This document shows, piece by piece, positions 26,641-35,466 of a stretch of DNA of 64,000 bases. This DNA comes from Bacteroidaceae bacterium (lineage in GTDB: Bacteria > Bacteroidota > Bacteroidia > Bacteroidales > Bacteroidaceae). The notes beneath the pieces are model-generated. The model had not been told where the DNA came from. It did no database searches and saw only the letters and a program-made list of their open reading frames with translations. Numbering within the stretch: position 1 is the stretch's first letter; every line of letters begins with the position of its first letter. The translations under genes and the position numbers were made by a program. The stretch spans positions 16,553-80,552 of the forward strand of contig JAFSRW010000073.1 of NCBI GenBank assembly GCA_017445925.1. Reading direction: 5' to 3'.

Positions 26641-28754
26641 TGATAAAATTAATCGCCCAGAAGCTGGGACTGAAAGAGCAATACGTTGCTAATACTGTTG
26701 CGTTGCTGCAGGAAGGTGCTACCATTCCGTTTATCAGCCGATACCGCAAGGAAGCCACTGGCGGCATGACCGATATTCAGGTGGCACAGGTGAGCAACGA
26801 ACTGGACCGACTGACCGAACTGCAGAAACGTCGTGAGTATATCCTTACCACCATCGAGGGGCAGGGAAAACTTACACCCGAACTGGCAGAGCGCATTCAG
26901 CAATGTTGGGACAGCACAGAGTTGGAGGACATCTATCTGCCCTACAAACAAAAGAGACGTACACGTGCACAGGTAGCACGCGAGGCTGGTTTGGAACCGC
27001 TGGCAAAACGTCTGATGCGCCAAGGCCCAGAACCGATATCGTCTTTGTTGGCAGCCTACAAGGATTGTCCTATGGACCCATTGCAGGGCGCTCAGGATAT
27101 TATTGCCGAATGGGTGAGCGAGAACGAACGTGCACGCAACACGCTGCGAACTACCTTCAACCTGCATGCTGAAATTAGCAGTAAGGTGATAAAGGGCAAG
27201 GATGCCGAGGGACAGAACTTCCGTGATTACTTCGACTGGTCTGAACGACTGGACCGTTGTACTAGTCATCGCCTCCTTGCTATGCGCCGTGGTGAAGCCG
27301 AAGGCATCCTACGCATCAGCATCAGCGTGGATGACGAACGTGCCATTGAACGTATCTCGCGCCAGTTTGTGCGTGGTAACAGCGAGAGCAGTAAGGCCGT
27401 ACAGGAAGCTGTAGAAGATGGTTACAAACGACTCTTAGAGCCCAGCATCAGCAACGAGTTTGCTACCTCATCGCGCCAGAAAGCCGACGAGGAAGCTATC
27501 CGTATCTTTGTACGCAACTTAGAGCAACTGCTCATGGCAAGCCCCTTGGGTCAGAAACGTGTCATGGGCATCGACCCAGGCTTCCGCACCGGTTGTAAGG
27601 TGGTCTGTCTGGATGAACAAGGCAACCTGCTGCATCACGATGTTATCTTCCCCCACCCGCCTCGCGCCGAACGTGTGCAGTCGATGCTCACCATAGGCAA
27701 CCTGATTGAGAAATACCGCATTCAGGCCATTTCCATTGGCAACGGAACAGCAGGTCGTGAGACAGAGGACTTTATCAATCATTTGGAACTACCCGAAGGA
27801 ACCGAGGTATATAGTGTCAGCGAGGACGGCGCCAGCATTTACAGCGCCAGCGAGGTGGCTCGCGAGGAGTTTCCCAACGAGGATGTTACTGTACGCGGAG
27901 CCGTAAGTATCGGTCGTCGCCTGATGGACCCGCTGGCTGAATTGGTAAAGATAGACCCCAGCAGCATTGGTGTGGGACAATATCAGAAGGATGTCAACCA
28001 GAGCGCCCTCAAGAAGAGCCTCGACCAGACGGTAGTGAACTGCGTGAACCGTGTGGGCGTGAACCTGAATACCGCCAGCAAGTTCCTGCTGACCTACGTC
28101 AGCGGTTTAGGCCCCGTCTTGGCCCAGAACATCATAGATTACCGCAAGCAGAACGGAGCCTTCCGTACCCGTCGTGAACTGCTGAAAGTTCCCCGTATGG
28201 GCGCCAAAGCTTTTGAGCAGTGTGCTGGCTTCCTGCGTGTTCAGGGAGGTACAGAGCCATTGGATAACAGCGCCGTTCACCCCGAGCGTTATGCATTGGT
28301 ACAGCAGATGGCCAAGGATTGCGATTGTAACGTTGAAACCCTGCTTTCCGACAGCGCCAAACGCAGCCAGATAGATATCAACCGCTATGTTTCTGCTTCT
28401 GTGGGACTCCCCACCCTGCATGATATTATGGCAGAGTTGGAGAAACCGGGTCGCGACCCTCGCAAACCGCTCACACAGTTTGCCTTCGACCCAACGGTTC
28501 ATGAACTTTCGGATTTACGCCCAGGCATGATTCTACCCGGCATCGTAAGCAACATCACCAACTTTGGCGCTTTTGTAGATGTAGGTGTACATACCAAGGG
28601 ATTGGTGCATGTGAGCCAGTTGGCCGATAAGTATGTAAAAGACCCCACCACCGTAGTCAGCCTGCACCAGCATGTAATGGTACGCGTGGTGGAAGTGGAT
28701 ATGCAGCGCGACCGCATCTCGCTCTCCATGAAGGGGCTTCATAATGAACAATGA
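26640..28754 (+). CDS. tex: Tex-family RNA-binding transcription accessory protein
   Basis: A protein of 704 aa from ATG 26640. The N-terminal helices carry GATIPFISRYRKEATGGM, the Tex signature. A YqgF-like RNase H fold follows (MGIDPGFRTGCKVVCLDEQG near 305). Helix-hairpin-helix modules (YVSGLGPVLAQNIIDYR) come next, then a C-terminal S1 domain (LRPGMILPGIVSNITNFGAFVDVGVH). Tex is cytoplasmic and acts on transcription and RNA handling. A longer form from the GTG at 26598 would add a repeat-coded PIxPI leader, which I consider unlikely. After the stop comes about 300 bp of repeats. Confidence 0.95.
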   Translation: MIKLIAQKLGLKEQYVANTVALLQEGATIPFISRYRKEATGGMTDIQVAQVSNELDRLTELQKRREYILTTIEGQGKLTPELAERIQQCWDSTELEDIYLPYKQKRRTRAQVAREAGLEPLAKRLMRQGPEPISSLLAAYKDCPMDPLQGAQDIIAEWVSENERARNTLRTTFNLHAEISSKVIKGKDAEGQNFRDYFDWSERLDRCTSHRLLAMRRGEAEGILRISISVDDERAIERISRQFVRGNSESSKAVQEAVEDGYKRLLEPSISNEFATSSRQKADEEAIRIFVRNLEQLLMASPLGQKRVMGIDPGFRTGCKVVCLDEQGNLLHHDVIFPHPPRAERVQSMLTIGNLIEKYRIQAISIGNGTAGRETEDFINHLELPEGTEVYSVSEDGASIYSASEVAREEFPNEDVTVRGAVSIGRRLMDPLAELVKIDPSSIGVGQYQKDVNQSALKKSLDQTVVNCVNRVGVNLNTASKFLLTYVSGLGPVLAQNIIDYRKQNGAFRTRRELLKVPRMGAKAFEQCAGFLRVQGGTEPLDNSAVHPERYALVQQMAKDCDCNVETLLSDSAKRSQIDINRYVSASVGLPTLHDIMAELEKPGRDPRKPLTQFAFDPTVHELSDLRPGMILPGIVSNITNFGAFVDVGVHTKGLVHVSQLADKYVKDPTTVVSLHQHVMVRVVEVDMQRDRISLSMKGLHNEQ

Positions 28755-28776
28755 ACAATTAATAATTAACAATAGG
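28744..28776 (+). repeat. Iterated aacaatga/aattaata word tract
   Basis: Short related words (aatgaacaatgaacaattaa, taattaacaata) start at the last codons of tex and continue into the spacer. Confidence 0.6.
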
Positions 28777-28777
28777 A

Positions 28778-28849
28778 GTTAGAGAAGTTAGAGAAGTTAG
28801 AGAAGTTAGAGAAGTTAGAGAAGTTAGAGAAGTTAGAGAAGTTAGAGAA
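28778..28849 (+). repeat. Perfect 9-bp tandem repeat, 8 copies
   Basis: The unit gttagagaa repeats eight times without change and then gives way to gttaaagacgata. No gene reads through it. Perfect repeats of this length are prone to slippage, so copy number may vary between strains. Confidence 0.9.
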
Positions 28850-29006
28850 GTTAAAGACGATACATTAGACCTATTGAAAACTAATTGAGAGCATGTGTAG
28901 AACAAACGTCCTAGCCTGCAAAGCAGGCAATAACTCCTTAGGGCTGAAAGCCCGATAACTCCTAGGCCGCAGGCCGATAACTCCTTAGCGAAGCGGTAAC
29001 TCCTTA
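28848..29006 (+). repeat. Array of four mini-hairpins joined by a TAACTCCTTA connector
   Basis: After AAGTTAAAGACGATA (28848-28862) come four units: GCCTGC-AAA-GCAGGC (28914-28928), GGGCT-GAA-AGCCC (28941-28953), GGCC-GCA-GGCC (28965-28975) and GC-GAA-GC (28988-28994). Each is followed by a near-identical connector, (A/G)ATAACTCCTTA or a close variant. The array ends 48 bp before the GH43 start. The hairpins differ in sequence but keep a three-base loop. Confidence 0.8.
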
Positions 29007-29053
29007 AAAGAAGAATAAAAACAAAACCATAAACCAAAATAATAACTTTCATC

Positions 29054-31093
29054 ATGAAAAGATTATCATTTCTTTCCGTTCTGGCCTTCTTTGCCCTCCT
29101 TGGGCAGGCTCAGAACCCTTATCTCCCCCTATGGGAGCATCTGCCCGACGGCGAACCCCGTGTATTTGAAGACCCCGACAATCCAGGCAAGTTGCGTGCC
29201 TACATCATCGGTTCGCATGATACACACTACTCTGAATACTGCGGAAACGACGTCCGCATGTGGTCGGCTCCCGTTGAGGACCTTACCCAGTGGCGCGATG
29301 AGGGTCCTATCTTCTCGTATTACGTCGACGGAAGGTGGGATACCATGTATGCTCCCGATTTGGTAGAGATTAAAGACCCTCAGACGGGCAAGAAGACCTA
29401 TTGGCTCTATCCCCACTCTCGCGGATGGAGACGTGTGCCCTTGGTATGTAAGGGCGACAGACCCAACGGTCCCTTCACGCCTGTAAACCTTACCGAAGAC
29501 GGTCGTGCCTGTGTGGAAGGTTCGATGATTGATTTCGACCCCTCTGTATTCGTGGAGAATATCACCGATAAGAAAGACCCCGACTTCTCCAAGGGCTTCC
29601 GTGCTTACGTGTTCTACGGCTTCCAGCACAGTACAGCTTGCCAGCTCGACCAGAACACCATGTTCTCCAAGCGTCCCGGCACAGAGCTCATAGACCCCTT
29701 CATCCCTGCCAGCAGCGCAGATGGTCGTTTGTTGGATAAGGCAGGCAGCGAGTATAAGGCACTCTACCAAGGTCAGAATCCGCTCGACTTCAACTTCTTC
29801 GAGGCCTCTTCTATCCGTCAGGTAGGTAACAAGTACGTGATGGTATTCTCGGGCTACAGCGGAAAGGAATATGGTCTTGGTAACACAAACTCCGCTTTGC
29901 GTTATGCCTATGGCGACTCACCCCTCGGTCCTTGGCGAAGCGGCGGTGTGCTGGTAGATTCACGCGGTGTGGTGCTGAACCAGGATGGCTCAAAGCTCAT
30001 CACCACCAACTTCGGTCACAATACCCACGGCTCACTGCAGGAAATCAATGGCCAGTGGTACGTCTTCTATCACCGTCCTCCACGCGGTTTCGGCAATGCT
30101 CGTCAGGCTATGGTAGCTCCCGTGAAAATTGAGTGGGACAAGAAGCCCGTTGCCAAGGGAGGAAAGGTACGCATAACGGGTTACGACCCCTTTATCCCCA
30201 ACAACGAATGGACGGCAAAGGCATCCGATGGCAACGAATATACTGGAGCTGAGGTCACCAGCGAAGGTTTCCAGATTTTTGGCCTTCCACCTTACCAGTA
30301 TTATTCTGCAGGTCTGGCTTGCTTCGTATATGGTCCCAATGCCAACAACTGGATGCAGGACAACCACGACGTGTGGAACAACTCGATGGACCTTGCCGGC
30401 ATTCAGAACGGCGGCATCGTAGGTTTCAAGTACTTCGGATTCGGCGGTTTGGAGCAGGATACTAAGGGCTGCAAAGCCTTCGAAGGCACGAAAAAAGGCG
30501 ACGATACAAGATTCAACCTGTTCCTTACCCCCAGCGGTAAGGGTGCCTTCAGCATCCATGTGCGTCTTGACAATCCTTGGAAGGGCAAAGAGTTAGGTGT
30601 CATTGCCGTTCCTGCCGAAGCATCGAAGGAACCTATGATTTACTCTCTCAAGGCAGATGGTGTAGAAGGTCTGACAGGCAAGCACGCCATCTACTTAGTG
30701 GCAGAAGGCCCCGAAGTACAGCAGCCCGACCAGCAGCAGCGTCCGCAGTGGGGTCGCCGTCAGGAGCCTCAGCGCCCACAGGGTCTCTTCGACCTCCACG
30801 GTATTGGTTTCACAAAGGGCGGAACTTGGAGGGTTCCTGTGGTTCCGCAAGTTACCATCGAGGCCGACGGGAAGCGTCTGCAGTTGCCCGAGAAACCTCT
30901 CTTCACCAGCAACGCCAATGGTTACACCGAGGTAAGCAATTATCAAGTGTATGCTCCGCTGAAGGCTAACTCCAAATTGTCGGCCACTTCTGCAAACCCT
31001 GAAGTGAAGTTCGAGATAAGCCCCGTCACTGCTGGTCGGGCCACAGTCAAGGCCACCTATAAGGGAAAAACAAAAACGTTCCTGATAAATTAA
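29054..31093 (+). CDS. Secreted GH43-family glycosidase (beta-xylosidase/arabinofuranosidase type)
   Basis: A protein of 679 aa with a signal peptide (MKRLSFLSVLAFFALLGQAQ). A five-bladed beta-propeller spans about 25-390. The catalytic base is likely an Asp in RVFEDPDNP (about 34-40). SMIDFDPSVF holds the pKa-modulating Asp162 and NFFEASSIR the general acid Glu250. GHNTHGSLQEINGQWYVFYHR closes the propeller. C-terminal beta-sandwich domains follow, with a Q/P/R-rich linker (PDQQQRPQWGRRQEPQRPQ) near 560. It probably removes xylose or arabinose from hemicellulose. The leader carries the hairpin array. A bidirectional terminator follows. Confidence 0.88.
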   Translation: MKRLSFLSVLAFFALLGQAQNPYLPLWEHLPDGEPRVFEDPDNPGKLRAYIIGSHDTHYSEYCGNDVRMWSAPVEDLTQWRDEGPIFSYYVDGRWDTMYAPDLVEIKDPQTGKKTYWLYPHSRGWRRVPLVCKGDRPNGPFTPVNLTEDGRACVEGSMIDFDPSVFVENITDKKDPDFSKGFRAYVFYGFQHSTACQLDQNTMFSKRPGTELIDPFIPASSADGRLLDKAGSEYKALYQGQNPLDFNFFEASSIRQVGNKYVMVFSGYSGKEYGLGNTNSALRYAYGDSPLGPWRSGGVLVDSRGVVLNQDGSKLITTNFGHNTHGSLQEINGQWYVFYHRPPRGFGNARQAMVAPVKIEWDKKPVAKGGKVRITGYDPFIPNNEWTAKASDGNEYTGAEVTSEGFQIFGLPPYQYYSAGLACFVYGPNANNWMQDNHDVWNNSMDLAGIQNGGIVGFKYFGFGGLEQDTKGCKAFEGTKKGDDTRFNLFLTPSGKGAFSIHVRLDNPWKGKELGVIAVPAEASKEPMIYSLKADGVEGLTGKHAIYLVAEGPEVQQPDQQQRPQWGRRQEPQRPQGLFDLHGIGFTKGGTWRVPVVPQVTIEADGKRLQLPEKPLFTSNANGYTEVSNYQVYAPLKANSKLSATSANPEVKFEISPVTAGRATVKATYKGKTKTFLIN

Positions 31094-31159
31094 ACGTAAA
31101 AAAAGTTTAAGGGCCTTTGGCAGTTGGCTTCGCTAACCGATAACCAATAACCCTTAATC

Positions 31160-31192
31160 ATAAAAAGGAGCCTCGCGGGCTCCTTTTTTTTC
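31160..31192. terminator. Strong bidirectional terminator
   Basis: AAAAAGGAGCC-TCGCG-GGCTCCTTTTTTTT lies between the convergent GH43 (+) and M6 protease (-) genes. Confidence 0.9.
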
Positions 31193-33691
31193 TTATCTGA
31201 TAATCTTCTTTCCGTTAACAATGTAAATGCCCTTGGGCAGGTGAGAGTTGGCAGGTGACAGTTGACAGTTAACCTTACGGCCACTGAGGTCGTAAACAGC
31301 GCCAGCCGAATTATCAATTATCAATTGTCCATTATCAATTGAATCGATTCCTTCCGGATCGTCCGGCAACAGCACTTCTACGGGGTTACTCCATTTGCTG
31401 TGGGCTTTTTCGTTTAAGGCACAGACGCTATAAGTGTATTGGCATTTGCTAGAGAGGTTGGTAAACTGGTACTGCGTCTGATCGGTCTCCACAGTGATGG
31501 TCTGGGAATTCTTTTTGCTGATTACGCCAGCCTCCAACTGCTCTTGGGTATAGCTACCATCGTACACACACACCTCGGAGATGTAACAACGACCCTCGCA
31601 GTAAAGACTCACCCAGAAGATGTTATCCTGTACAGCGGCAGTTACGACATAGCGGACAGGATCTTCAGTAAGCTCAAATTCGGTGTCAAGTTCAACAGTC
31701 TTCTCGTCGCCAACATAAATCATCAAGGGCTCACTGTCTGTTTTATATTTGCGGGCAGTAAAGGCGAGGGTTATGCTCCCCGACTGTGCACTCAGCCAAG
31801 GAGTTACAATTTGTCCGTTGCTTCTGGCAGTCCCTAACTTCACCTCGTCCTGTGGTGTTGTAAATAGTTTCTCGCCATCCCATCCGGGGATAGCGGTATA
31901 TTCATCCAAGGTGGAACTCAGGTCCGTGGAACCGTCACTTGTCATTCCGTTGTTAAACTTGCTGAAGTCCTCGTTCATTATGGTTAGCTCTTCGAGACTG
32001 TACTCCTGCGGCTCTATATCCTCGGCTGTGAGCTTTACCATATAGTTGGCAGCATTCTCTACCGCATTCCATTGGGCTGTGAAGCCGTAGGAGGTCACAG
32101 CTGAAGCTTCCGATGCCACAGGTGAATCTATCTTCATTCCGCCGTTAAACATGAAGCTGATTTTGCCGTTTTGGTCCACGATATCCTCTATGGGCTTGCT
32201 CATGAACCTTTCACCGTCCGGATTGGGCGTGTAGAGTGTAGCGGCGGGGAAAGATATGTCGGTAAGCGCAGTATTCCCCGTCAAGCCCGGCCAAGTGTCG
32301 GTGTTATTGCTAAAATGCGACAAAACCGCATCGGCAGGAATAATTGTCATGTGCTGAATATTGGTATTGTTAGTAGTGTTGCTTGACCATACTTCGGAAT
32401 CAAAGAGCACATGTAGCACCAGCATACCCTTGGCCGGAGAAGAAGCGTCAAATCCCTCACCCTGACGATTCTCCAGCATGTAATACTCGTTGGGATTGGC
32501 ATCATTATAAATAATGTAAGCCTCGGGTGACTGATATAGCGTCCCCATGTCGGTTACCATACAAGGCTCGGAAAGCACCTTCGGGGTCAGCCATCCGCAG
32601 TACATGCGTTCGTAGCTGGTATAGGGAGCCGGGCAGTTGCCATTCTGGTTGCCAGCATAGGAACCGTAGTCCATCAGGTCCCATACATCCATACCGTAAC
32701 GACCTGTACCTGTTGTATCGTAGAAGTCAGGGATACACATGCAGTGGCTAAACTCGTGGCAGGCTACGCCGATGCCGGCTGGTGTGTCGCCCGATGTACC
32801 ATCCAGCTCACAGGATATGGCGTATGTGTCGATAGTTACGCCGTTGAAAGATACAGGCCCGTCACCATCGCCGTACCAAGCCTCTTCGGTAAGTGTACAT
32901 TCATGGGGCCAGAGGGTATTGGCAGGGGCATAGGAATTTTCGCCATAGCCGGCATAGATGCAGAACACCTGGTCAACCAATCCATCGCCGTCCCAGTCGT
33001 ACTTACTGAAATCCACTCCCATTTCGGCTACTTTGGTACAAGCCTCTATCACCATCTCGGCGGGAAACATATCATAGCCATTGGTGTCATTTCTCCCATA
33101 GTAAGTGTATGACTTGCTTACGGTAACGGGGCCGTAAACATCAAAGGTAGGGTTAAACTGCCCGTAGCTGCACTCATAGAAATAGTCGTGTACGCTGCCA
33201 CAGTTGTTGTCGGCCGAGAAGCCCTCCTCGTTAAAAAATCTGTCGTAGTACTCCTTCCCGTGATTTTCGTTCAGCTCCTTATCGGAGAAATTAACCAGAA
33301 TCACCAGCCCCGTGTGGTTGCCGCTGATAGGATTGCTCTCGGCACCCCAATGAGCTTTTCTACGGAAACCTGGTTCTTGTCCATTCCTGGGATTTATGGA
33401 CATGCCGCGAGCCTTAGCCCGTTCCAGTCGATGCTTGTTCCGCCGGGCAAGGCGTTCCTTCCACGTCTTTTCCAGTTTCCTGCGGTCGCTCTTCACATAT
33501 ACGCCCTCAGCATTGCAGGTATAGGCATTGTTTTCGGCATCCAGATAAAAGTGTATATTCTCATCGCCCACCAGCATCAGCTCTTTTTGTGTACCGTCGG
33601 CCAATGTGATGGTTTTCTTTACTCTCTTGGCGGGAACAGCCAGTATTGTAACCGATATCAAAAGCAGACAAACTGCCAGTATGTGCTTCAT
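31193..33691 (-). CDS. Secreted M6-family metalloprotease with sorting tail
   Basis: A protein of 832 aa with a signal peptide (MKHILAVCLLLISVTILAVPA). A propeptide rich in Arg/Lys (about 65-105) precedes the catalytic domain (about 120-480). The zinc site is HEFSHCMCIPDFYD, with His312, Glu313, His316 and Asp322 of HExxHxxGxxD; the usual Gly is Cys319. Two beta-sandwich or Fn3-like domains follow. The end is YDLSGRKV...GIYIVNGKKIIR, a short sorting-type tail. Two iterated-word tracts encode the linker SIDNGQLIIDNS and the tail loop NCQLSPANSHLP. The enzyme is probably a surface or secreted peptidase. Confidence 0.9.
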   Translation of the reverse strand: MKHILAVCLLLISVTILAVPAKRVKKTITLADGTQKELMLVGDENIHFYLDAENNAYTCNAEGVYVKSDRRKLEKTWKERLARRNKHRLERAKARGMSINPRNGQEPGFRRKAHWGAESNPISGNHTGLVILVNFSDKELNENHGKEYYDRFFNEEGFSADNNCGSVHDYFYECSYGQFNPTFDVYGPVTVSKSYTYYGRNDTNGYDMFPAEMVIEACTKVAEMGVDFSKYDWDGDGLVDQVFCIYAGYGENSYAPANTLWPHECTLTEEAWYGDGDGPVSFNGVTIDTYAISCELDGTSGDTPAGIGVACHEFSHCMCIPDFYDTTGTGRYGMDVWDLMDYGSYAGNQNGNCPAPYTSYERMYCGWLTPKVLSEPCMVTDMGTLYQSPEAYIIYNDANPNEYYMLENRQGEGFDASSPAKGMLVLHVLFDSEVWSSNTTNNTNIQHMTIIPADAVLSHFSNNTDTWPGLTGNTALTDISFPAATLYTPNPDGERFMSKPIEDIVDQNGKISFMFNGGMKIDSPVASEASAVTSYGFTAQWNAVENAANYMVKLTAEDIEPQEYSLEELTIMNEDFSKFNNGMTSDGSTDLSSTLDEYTAIPGWDGEKLFTTPQDEVKLGTARSNGQIVTPWLSAQSGSITLAFTARKYKTDSEPLMIYVGDEKTVELDTEFELTEDPVRYVVTAAVQDNIFWVSLYCEGRCYISEVCVYDGSYTQEQLEAGVISKKNSQTITVETDQTQYQFTNLSSKCQYTYSVCALNEKAHSKWSNPVEVLLPDDPEGIDSIDNGQLIIDNSAGAVYDLSGRKVNCQLSPANSHLPKGIYIVNGKKIIR
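31244..31342 (-). repeat. Two iterated-word tracts inside the sorting tail of the M6 protease
   Basis: Tract one (31309-31341) is built of aattatc/aattgtc words encoding SIDNGQLIIDNS. Tract two (about 31240-31272) is built of tgacagt/ggcaggt words encoding VNCQLSPANSHLP. They flank the conserved YDLSGRKV core. Confidence 0.75.
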
Positions 33692-33832
33692 TTTCCTAAT
33701 CCTTTTCTAATTTCGGGGGGTAAAATTACGAATAAATAGGCGGAACACAAAAGAAAAGTTCATTTTTCTTTCGTATTCCTCATCCAGCCTGTTCCCTTCA
33801 AGGAGTTTTCCCCCCCCGATTGGGGATAAGCA

Positions 33833-34114
33833 CTAACAAGTCGGCTTCCGGGTTTTCCTATACCTTTGCACAAAAAAGAAACAGAGTACAAGGGCAAATA
33901 GTACAACTGCAATCGTCAGCAGGAGATTGACATTTGACTGTTCCGTAACCTCGGGAGGAATGGGAGAAATATCAGCAGCCTGCTGTGTATATCCCGAACC
34001 ATCGGAAATAGTAATAGTCTTGGCAGTATCCTGAGGAATGGTATCAGGAAGAACTTTCTTGGGAACCCGAATTGTATCGGGTATCCTACGGAGAACGTCT
34101 AATAATTGTAGCAT
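33833..34114 (-). CDS. Small single-pass membrane protein, unknown
   Basis: A protein of 93 aa. A proline-rich N-terminal part with a repeated PDTI motif (IPDTIRVPKKVLPDTIPQDT) is followed by one hydrophobic helix near 65-83 (LLLTIAVVLFALVLCFFFV) and a short basic tail (QRYRKTRKPTC). I recognise no family. It starts 27 bp after a small four-helix protein, which itself overlaps an MFS-like gene, so the three are probably one operon. That it is real is supported by this spacing and its membrane-protein composition. Confidence 0.55.
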   Translation of the reverse strand: MLQLLDVLRRIPDTIRVPKKVLPDTIPQDTAKTITISDGSGYTQQAADISPIPPEVTEQSNVNLLLTIAVVLFALVLCFFFVQRYRKTRKPTC

Positions 34115-34141
34115 AACACTTGATTTTTATAGGATTGATAT

Positions 34142-34483
34142 TTATATACTTTGGAAGAATTGGCATAAAAGCTCTGCCAAAAGGCCTAAGAGGAAACTGA
34201 TGGCGTTACATAGGAAACTGTATACAAAGGAGCATCCTATATCCCTGATGAACAGATAGTACCACAGCGCCTCTATGAGAACAACAATCACTTCGCCACA
34301 GATGATGACAAGGAGGCTGCTGCTGATGTAGTTTACATAGAGGTTAAGCGGAACATTAGTTAGAATGTTTATGATGACCGATGCCACAAGCACTCGCCTC
34401 CTGCGCTCTCGCAAGAGCAATAGTACCGCCAACTCTATCAGAATGGTTGGAATGAGGGCATATAACAGAAGTTGCATCATCAT
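34142..34483 (-). CDS. Small multi-pass membrane protein, unknown
   Basis: A protein of 113 aa with about four hydrophobic helices (near 5-20, 30-50, 57-78 and 85-108) and a basic loop RERRRR near 25-30. There is no motif I recognise. Its ATG overlaps the stop of the MFS-like gene (ATGA, 34480-34483), which suggests translational coupling and a joint function. It could be an accessory subunit of the transporter (inference). Confidence 0.6.
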   Translation of the reverse strand: MMMQLLLYALIPTILIELAVLLLLRERRRRVLVASVIINILTNVPLNLYVNYISSSLLVIICGEVIVVLIEALWYYLFIRDIGCSFVYSFLCNAISFLLGLLAELLCQFFQSI

Positions 34484-35448
34484 AACAGGTGTAAGGCTAT
34501 TAAATATCCTGGCATCAAGGCTGCAGCAAGAAGTCCGAATGCCAGCCCTTCCCTTCCAGGAAGGACGATATTAGCCAGATACAGCGTAACTGGCATTGTA
34601 CAGTTCACAACAAACAAGGCTGCCAATAAGACCATTGTACCCAGACCTCTGAAGAGGAAACAGACAGCAAGTATCACCATCACCAGTACAAGCATCCTGA
34701 CGATACCCAGCCAATGGGCCATCCAGCCGCCAGCCATCTTTCCCAGCATCGACAAAGCTCCTGCCATCAGCAGCATAGTACTATTTTTGGATAACCCTGC
34801 AGAAAAGGACTCGCTGACAAAAGAGCGCAACATAACAACTGCCATTATAGCCGTAACTGCCAACAGCACAAACGCCGAACTGAAACGGCTAACATTAACA
34901 TTGGCAGCATCGGCAGAGGCTTCCGGCTCATCAACGTTCAAGCAGGCAACAGCCAAAAGACAGAAAGATATCAGCAACACATAAAGCAAAGTCCAGGAAA
35001 AGAACACCATTCCAAGCGAAAGGCCTAAGGCACCCGTCGCCACAAAAACACCCAATGCACGAATGTCATTGTCTGTTCCTACTGCTACCAGCTTGCCGCC
35101 CCATACGTGGAACAGCGAGTTACCCACTCCCAACAAAGCAGCCACAACTGGCATCCCAGCAGAACAGTATTCCACATTCATAACAACCGATGTAGCCAAT
35201 ACAGCCAAAGTGAGCAGCACAGCAGATACCAACAGCATCCAATGCTTACGTTCCATCCGGTCTGCCCACATACCCGTAAACGGCTGGGACAGGAAGGCCA
35301 GTACATTATATAATAGGAATATGCCCAAGATATGTGTATCAGAGAAGGAAGAAGCCATCAGATACATACAGCAGACACATATCCCGTCAACCAACAGGTG
35401 CATAACGGAACTGAATCCAGTCATCTGATATACAGCCGGAACTCTCAT
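34480..35448 (-). CDS. MFS-like transporter
   Basis: An inner-membrane protein of 322 aa with about ten to eleven helices, shorter than a typical twelve-helix MFS protein. MFS features include QPFTGMWADRMERKHWML near 55-72 (motif A, cytoplasmic loop 2-3) and ALLGVGNSLFHVWGGK near 103-118. The latter resembles the fosmidomycin-resistance-type subgroup. The substrate is unknown. It starts 18 bp after the LRR protein gene and overlaps the next small membrane gene by 4 bp, so it sits in a run of same-strand genes. Confidence 0.75.
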   Translation of the reverse strand: MRVPAVYQMTGFSSVMHLLVDGICVCCMYLMASSFSDTHILGIFLLYNVLAFLSQPFTGMWADRMERKHWMLLVSAVLLTLAVLATSVVMNVEYCSAGMPVVAALLGVGNSLFHVWGGKLVAVGTDNDIRALGVFVATGALGLSLGMVFFSWTLLYVLLISFCLLAVACLNVDEPEASADAANVNVSRFSSAFVLLAVTAIMAVVMLRSFVSESFSAGLSKNSTMLLMAGALSMLGKMAGGWMAHWLGIVRMLVLVMVILAVCFLFRGLGTMVLLAALFVVNCTMPVTLYLANIVLPGREGLAFGLLAAALMPGYLIALHLL

Positions 35449-35466
35449 ATTAAAATTACAGAAAGT

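Noticed and set aside
28778-28849. Possible CRISPR array
   Set aside because: The units are 9 bp and contiguous, with no spacers and no cas genes in the window.
33810-33825. C8 run with a CCCC-GATT-GGGG hairpin upstream of the M6 protease
   Set aside because: There is no T-run on either strand to make it a terminator, and no gene in which the C-run could shift a frame.
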